Of a stretch of 16,592 nt of DNA, positions 7,787 through 15,481 are shown piece by piece. Below the pieces are notes generated by a model. It worked only from the letters and a program-made list of their open reading frames with translations. It was not told where the DNA came from and searched no databases. The position numbers and the translations under genes are program-made. This stretch comes from Gemmatimonadales bacterium UBA7835. Its GTDB lineage: Bacteria > Gemmatimonadota > Gemmatimonadetes > Longimicrobiales > Gaopeijiaceae. Location: contig DLTN01000038.1 of the NCBI GenBank assembly GCA_002500925.1, positions 3,055 to 19,646 of the forward strand, written 5' to 3'. How positions within the stretch are numbered: the stretch's first letter is position 1; every line of letters starts with the position of its first letter.

Positions 7787-8371
7787 TCAGTCTCTAAGTT
7801 CCCAGAAAGTCTCGACCTCTGCCGCCATGTTACCTGGCAGGGATCCCATGCCGACGGCGGCGCGGGTTCCTGTGCCAGCCTCTTCCCCGAAGATGTCGAC
7901 CATCAGGTCACTGAAGCCATTTATGACTTCGGGTTGCTGCGCGAATCCGGGGACCGCATTCACCATGCCGAATGTACGGACGAGTCTCGCGACACGATCA
8001 AGGCTCCCGATCCTTGCTCTCATGGTGGCCAGTATGTTGATGCCGCATTGACGTGCCGCTGCTCTACCCTCTTCGATCGTGAGGTCTTTGCCCACGATTC
8101 CTTGATGTCCGGGAGACGCGTCGGGCATCCGGGGCGTGTGCCCGGCTACATATAGCATGCTTCCAACGATATGAGTGCCGACGTATGTGGCTACTGGGGG
8201 AGGAGGTGTGTGAAGCTCGATTCCCAGTTCCCTGAGTCTTGCCTCTGGACTTACTTGCCAGGGCGCCTCAGTTCTGCCTTGCTGAGCTTGCGCGGCACTT
8301 GGTACGAGAGAGGCTAACGAAGCACCGGCGGCACCGCGAAGAAGTCCTCTTCGAGATAGGATCTCAAACAT
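7787..8371 (-). CDS. Tat-exported RidA/YjgF-family protein
   Basis: 194 residues from the ATG at 8371, which has AAGGA about seven bases upstream and begins directly with a twin-arginine signal (SRRGLLRG at 6-13, hydrophobic stretch, cut near AQA). An in-frame extension to 8566 would overlap the M20 gene and is rejected. The body is the YjgF/UK114 domain of the longer subgroup: VGTHIVGSMLYVAGHTP near 64-80, ARQCGINILA near 106-115, LDRVARLVRTFGMVN near 124-138, Arg170 in TRAAVG, and SLPGNMAAEVE near 177-186. RidA proteins deaminate reactive enamines/imines or bind small ligands. Tat export suits a folded oligomer. It follows the M20 peptidase by 107 bases on the same strand. Confidence 0.87.
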   Translation of the reverse strand: MFEILSRRGLLRGAAGASLASLVPSAAQAQQGRTEAPWQVSPEARLRELGIELHTPPPPVATYVGTHIVGSMLYVAGHTPRMPDASPGHQGIVGKDLTIEEGRAAARQCGINILATMRARIGSLDRVARLVRTFGMVNAVPGFAQQPEVINGFSDLMVDIFGEEAGTGTRAAVGMGSLPGNMAAEVETFWELRD

Positions 8372-8478
8372 GGCAATGTCCTTAAATGTTTTCGGTGTAG
8401 AACGATGATTAGAGTGACTCATCACTTTGGCCCGAGACCGCTTAGCTTGGGCGCATGAGCTTTCCCGCGAATCTTGGC

Positions 8479-9777
8479 TTAACTCATCTGTGCCAGTCCT
8501 ACCTGAGCGAGTACAATGAGCATGACTCGCTGCACACCGAGCGCTCCGTCTTCGTTTCGGAACCACTCGTCTAGTGAGTGCCCACCGAATCCTTGGCCAC
8601 CACCACCGATCGTGACAGCGGGAATGCCGAGCGAGATCGGGATATTGGAGTCGGTCGACGATCGCCCATAGCCCGGGAACAGCCCGAGTGCGTTAGTTAC
8701 GGCCGTCGCTTGCTCCACGAATGGATGATCTAATGCTACCTCCCCTGACGGTCGATCTCCTATCATATCGACATCGACTGTAAGTGGTTCTCCTCGCGTG
8801 CGTAGAGAGTTCTCCTCTGCAAGAGCTCGCTGCACTGCGCCTTGGAGGATGGCATCGACGGCCTCAAGCGTCTCGTCTCCTTCCGAGCGCATGTCGATTT
8901 CCATCCACGATTCGAATGGGACTGAGTTGACGGATGTGCCACCCCCCATTCGTCCTACGTTATAGCTAGTCCGGTATGGTGCATTAGCGGTGTATGGAGC
9001 CGCTCCATCTTGGAAGTAACGTATCGCCCGGCCCATTGCGTGGGCTGGATTCGCCAAGCCGAACGCTCCCCATGAGTGCCCTCCCGGGCCCTTGAACGTC
9101 ACTCGGTATCGGTGAGAGCCCAGGCCCATGTGGGTTATACCGTTAGGACTCGTCCCGTCCACGGAAATGAAGTGGTCGATCCTGGGGCCACCCTCCCTGA
9201 ATAAATGCTTTACACCTCGCAGGTCACCCAATCCCTCTTCGCCCACGTTTCCGATAAATAGAATGTCGGCCTCAGTGCGGATATTGGCCTCATTCATCGC
9301 TCTGAGTACAGCTAGCACGGTGGCTAGGCCGCGAGTGTCGTCTGAGATCCCGGGGGCGAATATCGTATCACCACTTACTCGAACGGTAACGTCTGTCTCA
9401 GGTGGAAAGACGGTGTCTAAATGTCCGGCGACTGCCAAAACCTCGCCCGTACCTGACCCACGCCGTAGGCCGATCACATTACCGACCTCATCTGTCCACG
9501 CGCTGTCCACACCCAACTCGATCATCGTCTTAAGGAAGGCCGCGGCTCTTTCTTCCTCCATGAAAGGGGGGGCCGGGATCTGCGTCAGTGTCACGAGATC
9601 ATCCATTGTCTGCTCGTCCGTTTCGACAATGTGGTCGAGCGCGGTACGGACTGCAGGGTGGTTCATTAGTTGCTCTATCTGACGGTCGTAGTCCTGGGGA
9701 GACTGAGCTGTCAAAGACGCACTGGCTATGCCCATAAGCAGGGACAGCAAGAAGGCGGAGGAGGGGGATGGCTTCAT
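8479..9777 (-). CDS. Exported M20-family metallopeptidase
   Basis: 432 residues with a Sec signal peptide (cut near LTA-Q, residue 24). All expected ligands of a di-zinc M20 peptidase are present: His119 and Asp121 in AGHLDTVF, bridging Asp146 in PGISDDTRG, the Glu180-Glu181 pair in GNVGEEGLGD, Asp207 in SVDGT, and His400 in GGHSLDEW. The dimerisation domain with GGHSWG (232-237) lies between. The layout resembles tripeptidase-like (peptidase T-like) M20 members, so the likely job is trimming short peptides in the periplasm. It is the first gene of a minus-strand pair with the RidA-like gene and diverges from the AbgB-like gene. There is no clear ribosome site before the ATG. Confidence 0.88.
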   Translation of the reverse strand: MKPSPSSAFLLSLLMGIASASLTAQSPQDYDRQIEQLMNHPAVRTALDHIVETDEQTMDDLVTLTQIPAPPFMEEERAAAFLKTMIELGVDSAWTDEVGNVIGLRRGSGTGEVLAVAGHLDTVFPPETDVTVRVSGDTIFAPGISDDTRGLATVLAVLRAMNEANIRTEADILFIGNVGEEGLGDLRGVKHLFREGGPRIDHFISVDGTSPNGITHMGLGSHRYRVTFKGPGGHSWGAFGLANPAHAMGRAIRYFQDGAAPYTANAPYRTSYNVGRMGGGTSVNSVPFESWMEIDMRSEGDETLEAVDAILQGAVQRALAEENSLRTRGEPLTVDVDMIGDRPSGEVALDHPFVEQATAVTNALGLFPGYGRSSTDSNIPISLGIPAVTIGGGGQGFGGHSLDEWFRNEDGALGVQRVMLIVLAQVGLAQMS

Positions 9778-9892
9778 GGTACTAGGTCGATTTCGGTTAG
9801 TAGACTTGTGGAGACCAATGTAGAGCGATACTGCCTAGTACGGGGAGAGGTAGATTGGCTTGAGTCTGAACGACGCAGAAAGTGTTGTGAAT

Positions 9893-9945
9893 GAAACCTT
9901 GTATGGTTTCGCTGTTGAAACTACCGTGTTCGCCCCCGCGAAACT
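9893..9945 (+). promoter_or_regulatory. Cluster of GAAAC half-sites upstream of the AbgB-like gene
   Basis: GAAAC occurs at 9893, 9917 and 9940, spaced 24 and 23 bases, and its complement GTTTC lies at 9906-9910 between the first two. GAAACC/GGTTTC (9893-9898 and 9905-9910) is a perfect inverted repeat with a six-base loop, and GTTTC/GAAAC (9906-9910 and 9917-9921) forms a second one. They could be operator sites or alternative hairpins in the leader. No regulator gene is nearby. Confidence 0.3.
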
Positions 9946-9966
9946 GCTAAATCAGGAGTTCTCGAA

Positions 9967-11427
9967 GTGAAGAAGATCGCCGCTGCTGTTTTGTGTATTG
10001 GCCTACTCCCGCAGTACGCTCAGGCTCAAGATGTGAAGGAGCAGCTAGCAGCCTTCATCGATGCCAACGCTGACCAGTATGCGGCGACAGCCCAGCACAT
10101 TTGGGACCTCGCTGAGGTCGGATACATGGAAACCGAGTCCTCTGAAACCCTTCAGGGCGTGTTGCGCGATGCTGGTTTTGAGGTCGCATCGGGTGTGGCC
10201 GGAATGCCGACGGCATTTGTGGCGACATATGGCGGTGGAGGTCCGATCATTGGGATTATGGGGGAATATGACGCGTTGCCCGGGATTAATCAGAGCCGGT
10301 CCTCGTCGCCTGATCCTATACCAGGTAAGATCGCCGGTCACGCTTGTGGACATCACTTGTTCGGGACCGGCTCAGTAGCCGCAGCTCTCGCTGTGCGGGA
10401 TTGGCTAAATGAGTCAGGGACACCTGGAACAATTCGCGTTTATGGCACACCCGCCGAGGAAGGTGGGGCCGGAAAGGTGTACTTAGTGCGTGAGGGGCTG
10501 ATGGACGATGTGGATGTCATGCTGCATTGGCATGCTAGTTCAGTTAATAGCGCCAGCGCTTCATCTTCACTTGCGAACAAGTCTGGCAAATTTCGGTTTT
10601 ACGGCCGGTCATCGCACGCTGCTGGAGCTCCGTGGAGGGGGCGCTCAGCGCTGGATGGCGTGGAGGCATTCCACTACATGATCAATCTCATGCGAGAGCA
10701 TGTCACCCCCGCTGCCCGCATTCACTATGTAGTAACGTCGGGGGGGTCCGCTCCCAATGTGGTTCCCAGTTTCGCTGAGTCATACATCTATGTTCGGCAT
10801 CCCGACCCTGAAGAGTCACGGCGGATGTTCGACTGGGTGACTCAGATGGCAGAGGCTGCAGCCATGGGGACTGAAACCCGAATGGAGCATGAGGTGATTC
10901 ACGGGATTTATAACGTGCTACCAAACGAAGCTTTGGCGCGTGCAATGTTTGATAACCTCAACGATGTCGGGGGCGTCGAGTATAACGCTGAAGAGCTCGC
11001 GTTCGCTGAGGCGATACATCGCACCTTCTTTGGCGCTGCTCCGCCTCTGGAGCGAGCTCAGATGATAGAGCCTTTCGAGGTGATTGAAGTGGGACAGGGA
11101 GGGTCGACCGACGTTGGTGACGTTTCTTGGGTGGTGCCGACTGCTGGCCTAGGGACGGCGACGTGGGTCCCTGGAACATCGGCACATTCATGGCAGGCTG
11201 TTGCTGCTGGCGGCATGAGTATTGGGAATAAGGGCATGATCAACGCCGCTAAGACCCTAGCGTTTACCATGTATGACCTGTTTACCACCCCAGAGCTGAT
11301 CGATGCGGCGCATGAAGAATTTGATCGTCGCAGGGGTCCGGACTACGTCTATGAGCCACTGCTCGGGGACCGGGATCCGCCTCTCGATTATAGAGCGAGT
11401 GTAGTTGGTGGTACGGGAAACAATTGA
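9967..11427 (+). CDS. Exported AbgB-like M20 amidohydrolase
   Basis: 486 residues from a GTG start with AGGAG upstream. The signal peptide is cut near AQA-Q (residue 20). The domain matches the p-aminobenzoyl-glutamate hydrolase subunit B type of M20D amidohydrolases: HACGHHLFGTGS (125-136) with ligands Cys127 and His129, PAEEGGAGK (162-170) with Glu164-Glu165, HWHA (187-190), SSHAAGAPWRGRSALD (215-230) in the dimerisation domain, and His407 in SAHSW. It should cleave the amide bond of an N-acyl or N-aryl amino acid, with glutamate conjugates a known AbgB-type substrate. AbgB works with AbgA in E. coli, but no AbgA partner is visible and the E. coli protein is cytoplasmic, so the substrate here may differ. 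The SDR gene follows 97 bases later. Confidence 0.87.
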   Translation: MKKIAAAVLCIGLLPQYAQAQDVKEQLAAFIDANADQYAATAQHIWDLAEVGYMETESSETLQGVLRDAGFEVASGVAGMPTAFVATYGGGGPIIGIMGEYDALPGINQSRSSSPDPIPGKIAGHACGHHLFGTGSVAAALAVRDWLNESGTPGTIRVYGTPAEEGGAGKVYLVREGLMDDVDVMLHWHASSVNSASASSSLANKSGKFRFYGRSSHAAGAPWRGRSALDGVEAFHYMINLMREHVTPAARIHYVVTSGGSAPNVVPSFAESYIYVRHPDPEESRRMFDWVTQMAEAAAMGTETRMEHEVIHGIYNVLPNEALARAMFDNLNDVGGVEYNAEELAFAEAIHRTFFGAAPPLERAQMIEPFEVIEVGQGGSTDVGDVSWVVPTAGLGTATWVPGTSAHSWQAVAAGGMSIGNKGMINAAKTLAFTMYDLFTTPELIDAAHEEFDRRRGPDYVYEPLLGDRDPPLDYRASVVGGTGNN

Positions 11428-11524
11428 CCGGATCTTTTTGGTGCGAAGCCCTGAGTTAATCGGGTTATCCCGTGAGGGTCAGCTAGGGATAGCCTCAACC
11501 AGTCTCGCAAGCTTGGCTTCATAG

Positions 11525-12130
11525 ATGAGGGTGCTCCTAGTGGGTGCGACCGGAACTGTAGGGTCTGCGATTGGTAACGCGCTTGAGTCAGCCGGGGACT
11601 CCGTGATTGCGGCTGGGTTCTCGTCAGGTGATCACAGGGTTGATTTGCGGGAACCACGAGCGGTGCGGGCGCTGATTGATGCTGTAGGGCCTGTTGATGC
11701 GATAGTGTGCGCAGCTGGTGTGGCCCAGTTCGGCTCGATGGAAGATCTCGACGACGAAGCCTATCGAATGAGTTTTGAGAACAAGCTTATGGGGCAGGTA
11801 AACTTGGTGCGTTTTGGTCTCGATACGGTTCTGCCGGGTGGTTCCTTTACGCTGACAAGTGGAACTCTGAGTGTTCGGCCGACCGCAGGTGCTGCGGCTG
11901 TCGCTATGGTAGGTGGCGGGATCGAAGCGTTTGTTAGAGCAGCAGCTCTTGATCTTCAGGGTCGATACAGGGTAAACGTGGTAAGCCCAGGATGGGTTGC
12001 AGAATCACGACAAGAGGTAGGCCTAGAGCCAATGCCAGGTATCTGGGCACGCGATTTAGCTGAGCATTACGTGTCGTTCGTGCACGGAGATCGAACGGGA
12101 GTTGTCGAAGAGGCGGAGTTTAGTCCTTAG
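11525..12130 (+). CDS. Short atypical SDR-fold protein without the Tyr-Lys catalytic pair
   Basis: 201 residues, short for an SDR and cytoplasmic. The nucleotide-binding GATGTVGSAI motif lies at 7-16, an acidic VDLRE segment follows the third strand, and CAAG stands where NAG is usual. The Ser of TLTSGTLS is kept, but the usual Tyr-x3-Lys is absent: the equivalent helix reads AVAMVGGGIEAF. The later NVVSPGWVAES is standard. This agrees with a known group of roughly 200-residue SDR-like proteins with the same loss (the type annotated simply as short chain dehydrogenase). It binds NAD(P) presumably; dehydrogenase activity is doubtful. It is read in the same direction as the AbgB-like gene and may share its transcript. 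No ribosome site is obvious. Confidence 0.8.
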   Translation: MRVLLVGATGTVGSAIGNALESAGDSVIAAGFSSGDHRVDLREPRAVRALIDAVGPVDAIVCAAGVAQFGSMEDLDDEAYRMSFENKLMGQVNLVRFGLDTVLPGGSFTLTSGTLSVRPTAGAAAVAMVGGGIEAFVRAAALDLQGRYRVNVVSPGWVAESRQEVGLEPMPGIWARDLAEHYVSFVHGDRTGVVEEAEFSP

Positions 12131-12150
12131 GATTTAGCTCTAGGTTTTCT

Positions 12151-13623
12151 CTAGGGTCGCCAAGGGTATTCGGGCCTTCTTAAGTGCCAGTCTGTCTCTT
12201 CCTGAAATGCAATTCCGAAGTCGAGAGCGGTTTGGTCCTCAAAGGGCGATGCGACGATTTGCAGACATAGAGGCATTCCGTCGAGATCGAAGCCACAGGG
12301 GATGTTCAGTCCTGGGTGACCGACAAGGTTGGCGATGTAATTCAACCGAGGCGTGTTAATATCAAATTCCTCAGGTGGTTCCCACTCATGTCGAGCCGGG
12401 ATCGGCCACCCGTCGCTCACTTCTCGCATACCCGCTCCATTTGGCCACGTGGGTGCGATAACGGCATCGTACCTAGACAGAATGTCGTCGGCCTCTCGAG
12501 TTAGCTGACTTCGAATACGTTGGGCGGTCAGGTAGTCCGAAGCGGGCATCATCCGGCCCGCCATCCATCCTGCGGCGCGATCTTCATTAAAGGAAAACAT
12601 GCCGCCCGCCCGCCCGTCGGCGAAAAGCGGTTCGAAAATCGTACCACTCTCGACGGTGACGATGGTGGTGAACAAGGCCCCGGTCGGGTAAGTCGGTAAG
12701 TCAATGTCTTCGATTATAACGCCCATAGATCCCCATACATCCAAAGCTGTCTGAAATACTTGGCGGTTGTGATCAGACTGGCTTAACAGGAACTCCCGCC
12801 GATGCACGCCGAGTCGTCGGCCACGCATAGAGCCGGGGTCGGCGCGAAAGCTGAAGGGACGATCTGTTGAAGAGTTATCTCGCGGGTCGAATCCGACGAT
12901 CTGTTCAAGGATATACCCGCAGTCTTCGGCTGAACGTCCGACAGGTCCGATCTTGTCGAGGCTCCACGACAGCGGCATGCATCCGTAACGACTCACTCGG
13001 CTGAAGGTCGGGCGTAAGCCAGACGCGCCCACGGAGGACGCTGGAAATACGATTGAGCCCCCGGTTTCGGTTCCGATCCCGAAACCGATCAGGCCAGCTA
13101 CCGAGGCCGACACCGTCCCACTAGAAGACCCAAAGCTACTGCGGTCTAGCTTCCACGGGTTGAGCGCTGAACTCGTATTTCCTCCTGCGAACTCTCCAAG
13201 TGACATCTTAGCCATGAGAACTGCGCCAGCGTCGGCAAGACGCTCTATTACGGCGGCATTTCGTGTTGGTACCCGGTCTGCGAAGATGCCCGAGCCCCAG
13301 GTTGTGCGGATACCGTCGGTGTCGAGTAGATCTTTCACTCCGTATGGGATTCCATGAAGGATGCTGCGCCGGCGACCTGCGCGCAGTTCTTCATCGGCTC
13401 TCTGCGCGGCCTCGAGGGCGTGATCGCGGGCGATTGTTACCATGGTGGCGAGCATGCCATCATGATCTGGTCGAGGTTCGCTTGGAAGCGAGAAGGGTGG
13501 CGGGTCGAGCGCTTCGGCTCGGTCGAGGAAGATGCGGGTGAGCTCGACCGATGTGATTTGCTCTGATGCTAGGAGTTCGGCCTGCTCTCTGACCGTCATG
13601 AAATGGATTGGAGTGGACTGCAT
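12151..13623 (-). CDS. Amidase-signature hydrolase, catalytic part of a two-ORF amidase
   Basis: 490 residues. The Ser-cisSer-Lys triad can be placed: Lys97 in GVKD, cis-Ser166 in FGSSSG, and nucleophile Ser190 in TETGGS. The spacings of 69 and 24 residues equal those of malonamidase E2. The protein hydrolyses an amide, but the substrate cannot be read from the sequence. It has no signal peptide of its own and begins where related secreted amidases continue from an N-terminal leader region. That region lies just upstream in another frame (13623-13910), overlapping by one base as TGATG. A GGAGGGG sequence five bases before the ATG would allow reinitiation. The gene converges on the SDR gene with 20 bases between. 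Confidence 0.88.
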   Translation of the reverse strand: MQSTPIHFMTVREQAELLASEQITSVELTRIFLDRAEALDPPPFSLPSEPRPDHDGMLATMVTIARDHALEAAQRADEELRAGRRRSILHGIPYGVKDLLDTDGIRTTWGSGIFADRVPTRNAAVIERLADAGAVLMAKMSLGEFAGGNTSSALNPWKLDRSSFGSSSGTVSASVAGLIGFGIGTETGGSIVFPASSVGASGLRPTFSRVSRYGCMPLSWSLDKIGPVGRSAEDCGYILEQIVGFDPRDNSSTDRPFSFRADPGSMRGRRLGVHRREFLLSQSDHNRQVFQTALDVWGSMGVIIEDIDLPTYPTGALFTTIVTVESGTIFEPLFADGRAGGMFSFNEDRAAGWMAGRMMPASDYLTAQRIRSQLTREADDILSRYDAVIAPTWPNGAGMREVSDGWPIPARHEWEPPEEFDINTPRLNYIANLVGHPGLNIPCGFDLDGMPLCLQIVASPFEDQTALDFGIAFQEETDWHLRRPEYPWRP

Positions 13624-13910
13624 CAGCCCCTCCGGAAGATGGTGAGTGGCTGTTCATCACCATCTAGGGGGTAGGATCTCAACTGTTGCGAAATCCGAAC
13701 GCTGCTGGTTACCGCTCGCCTAAGACGCTCAAGTTCTTCGGGCTCCTCATAGAATCCCCCTTGGCCTTGGACGTTTAACAACATACGGACTGTTTCCGTC
13801 GAGACTTCCCCTGAATTGGCTACTTGAACACAAGCTTGCTGCCAAGCGACCGCCATCGCGGCGGCACCTGCGCCTGCAATCTTCGTGAATTGTTTACGAT
13901 CAATATTCAT
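13623..13910 (-). CDS. Separate leader and N-terminal region of the amidase (Tat-like signal)
   Basis: 95 residues, with AAGGGG about seven bases before the ATG. The start resembles a twin-arginine signal with a Lys in place of the second Arg (DRKQFTK at 4-10), followed by an Ala-rich stretch and Cys27, a possible lipidation site. The rest (roughly 34-95) has MLLNVQGQGGF, a charged helix, and ends SYPLDGDEQPLTIFRRG. This type of segment, a leader followed by a short helical region ending in FRP or similar, is found at the N-terminus of full-length secreted amidases just before the catalytic domain. Here it stops by TGA overlapping the amidase ATG. It is either a coupled small protein or one half of a frameshifted gene. 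Confidence 0.75.
   Translation of the reverse strand: MNIDRKQFTKIAGAGAAAMAVAWQQACVQVANSGEVSTETVRMLLNVQGQGGFYEEPEELERLRRAVTSSVRISQQLRSYPLDGDEQPLTIFRRG
13627..13633 (-). promoter_or_regulatory. Strong ribosome-binding site inside the upstream ORF, at the TGATG junction
   Basis: On the minus strand GGAGGGG ends four bases before the A of the amidase ATG when the whole run is counted, or leaves GGAGG five to six bases away. It overlaps the last codons of the leader ORF. It is one of the best Shine-Dalgarno matches in the window, so separate initiation of the amidase is credible. The same run of four G is also where a one-base length change would fuse the two frames. Confidence 0.6.
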
Positions 13911-13921
13911 GATGTGACCCC

Positions 13922-13949
13922 TTGAAGTCTGGGAGCTTGGGTCTACTAT
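13922..13949 (+). promoter_or_regulatory. Probable promoter of the hydantoinase gene
   Basis: TTGAAG (13922-13927) and TACTAT (13944-13949) are separated by 16 bases, each matching the sigma70 boxes at four of six positions. Transcription would start near 13956, about 15 bases before the ATG. The leader would have no Shine-Dalgarno sequence. The promoter sits in the 60-base gap to the divergent amidase leader ORF. Confidence 0.42.
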
Positions 13950-13970
13950 GGCCGCCGTCGGCTCATATTT

Positions 13971-15404
13971 ATGAAGCGTGGTTCTAAGGTGAATGACAAG
14001 GGAAGCCTGCTAATCCATAGCGGCACTGTGGTGACAGCGACGGGAAGTTCTCATTCGGATGTGCTCGTGCGAAATGGAAGTATAGAGGCTGTGGCGCCCG
14101 GTCTGCACGGGGCGGCCGAAGGTGTCGACCGAGTTATTGATGCAACCGGACACTGGGTAATGCCAGGGGGGATAGACACTCACACGCATCTCGCTCACCC
14201 GATTGGCCGACTCGGTGTTACTACCGCTGACGACTTTTACACAGGTACGGTAGCTGGCGCTTTCGGCGGTGTGACAACGATCGTCGACTTTGGCTTGCAG
14301 GAGCAAGGCGGAACCCTAGGGGAAGCCCGTCGCCAGCGGCTTGCCGTGATCGCACCCGATGCCGTCATCGACTATGGATTCCATCTCATCGTGACTGACG
14401 TTACCGAGAGTGTCTTAAGTGAGATGGAGGGGCTAATCAATTCAGGTTTCCCGTCCTTCAAGATCTACATGACCTATGGAGACAAGAAAATCGGTGACGA
14501 CGACCTGATTCGTCTTTTGGAGGTAACTGCGGAGCACGGCGGACTCATATACGCACATTGTGAAAACGACTGTGCTGTAACTCATTTGATTGAGAGACAC
14601 CTCGCGGAGGGCAAGACAGGCCCAGCATACCATGCTACCAGCCGGCCCCCGGAGGTAGAGGCAGAGGCGACTAACCGAGCGATTATGCTAGCCGAACTCG
14701 CGGGTGCGTCGATCTGCATTGCACATGTGACCTCTTCGGGTGCCGCCAGACATGTTGCCGAAGCTCGAGCGCGTGGTGTGTCTGTGTGGGCAGAGACGTG
14801 TCCGCAGTATCTAGTGCTTGATTCTTCCGTATACGACCCTGGGGCAGGGTGTGAAGTGGCTAAGTTCGTCTGTAGTCCGCCGATGCGTGATCACAGTCAT
14901 GTCGATGCTCTCTGGGAAGCGCTTGGGATGGGCTCTATTCAGCAAGTTTCGTCCGATCATGCCCCGTTCCGGTTCGAGGGTCAGAAGACCGGTGGTTGCG
15001 ACAACTTTACGCAGATTCCTAATGGATTGCCTGGGGTCGAGACACGCCTTCCGATTGTCTTCACTGAGGGCGTTGTTCGGGGTCGGCTGACGCGTGAGCG
15101 TTTTGTGGAGCTTACGTCTACTGCGCCTGCTCGGATCTTCGGCTTGACTAAGAAAGGAAGGATAGAACCGGGAGCTGATGGAGATTTGATCGTGGTTGAT
15201 CCAGACCGGGAGTTGACGGTAAGTGCTGCCGTGCTTCACTCCGATATCGACTACAGTCCCTACGATGGTATGAAGCTGAATGGATTTCCGACGTGGACGA
15301 TATCTCGTGGTCAGGTGATCATTGATGAGGGAGATCTTTCCGCAGAGCGGGGGCGAGGGCGCCTAGTTGAGCGGGTCCCGATTAACCGGCCGAGCCTCCC
15401 GTGA
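13971..15404 (+). CDS. hydA: Dihydropyrimidinase/D-hydantoinase family cyclic amidohydrolase
   Basis: 477 residues, standard length. It opens cyclic ureides such as dihydropyrimidines or 5-substituted hydantoins to N-carbamoyl amino acids. All catalytic residues are visible: His71 and His73 in GGIDTHTHL, the carboxylated Lys164 and the Tyr169 in FKIYMTY, His196 in YAHCEND, His252 in IAHVTSS, and Asp329 in SSDHAPF. There is no signal peptide, so it is cytoplasmic, unlike most neighbours. The true start may be a few codons later than 13971, since residues 1-11 are not part of the fold and no ribosome site is seen. No N-carbamoylase of the usual type lies in the window. It diverges from the two-ORF amidase and ends before a good terminator. 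Confidence 0.92.
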   Translation: MKRGSKVNDKGSLLIHSGTVVTATGSSHSDVLVRNGSIEAVAPGLHGAAEGVDRVIDATGHWVMPGGIDTHTHLAHPIGRLGVTTADDFYTGTVAGAFGGVTTIVDFGLQEQGGTLGEARRQRLAVIAPDAVIDYGFHLIVTDVTESVLSEMEGLINSGFPSFKIYMTYGDKKIGDDDLIRLLEVTAEHGGLIYAHCENDCAVTHLIERHLAEGKTGPAYHATSRPPEVEAEATNRAIMLAELAGASICIAHVTSSGAARHVAEARARGVSVWAETCPQYLVLDSSVYDPGAGCEVAKFVCSPPMRDHSHVDALWEALGMGSIQQVSSDHAPFRFEGQKTGGCDNFTQIPNGLPGVETRLPIVFTEGVVRGRLTRERFVELTSTAPARIFGLTKKGRIEPGADGDLIVVDPDRELTVSAAVLHSDIDYSPYDGMKLNGFPTWTISRGQVIIDEGDLSAERGRGRLVERVPINRPSLP

Positions 15405-15437
15405 TCGAAATGAGTCCTACTTCTTAACGCAGCAGCT

Positions 15438-15474
15438 AGCTCCAGCAGCGAGCGCGCCTTGCTAGAGCTTTTCT
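15438..15474 (+). terminator. Rho-independent terminator after the hydantoinase gene
   Basis: AGCTC (15438-15442) pairs with GAGCT (15465-15469). One mismatch follows, then AGCA (15444-15447) pairs with TGCT (15460-15463) around a GC-rich 12-base loop. TTTCT directly follows the stem. It is 34 bases after the stop codon. On the minus strand no T tract follows, so it serves mainly the plus-strand gene. Confidence 0.65.
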
Positions 15475-15481
15475 ACCAGGG

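Noticed and set aside
7613..8155. Plus-strand ORF (180 codons) spanning the creatininase end and the RidA gene
   Set aside because: It overlaps two well-supported genes in other frames and has no domain or ribosome site.
8372..8566. N-terminal extension of the RidA-like ORF to 259 residues
   Set aside because: It would overlap the end of the M20 gene, is rich in Arg/Ser, and would bury the Tat signal; the ATG at 8371 has a good ribosome site.
9128..9682. Long plus-strand ORF (184 codons) opposite the M20 peptidase
   Set aside because: It is the shadow of a gene with complete catalytic motifs; the product is Ser/Pro-rich with no recognisable domain.
11461..11495. Short hairpins (CGGG/CCCG and GCTA/TAGC) between the AbgB-like and SDR genes
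   Set aside because: Stems of four pairs are expected by chance; no T tract or conserved riboswitch core is seen.
14811..15239. Minus-strand ORF (142 codons) inside the hydantoinase gene
   Set aside because: It is a shadow of a gene with all catalytic residues; the product is low in hydrophobic order.
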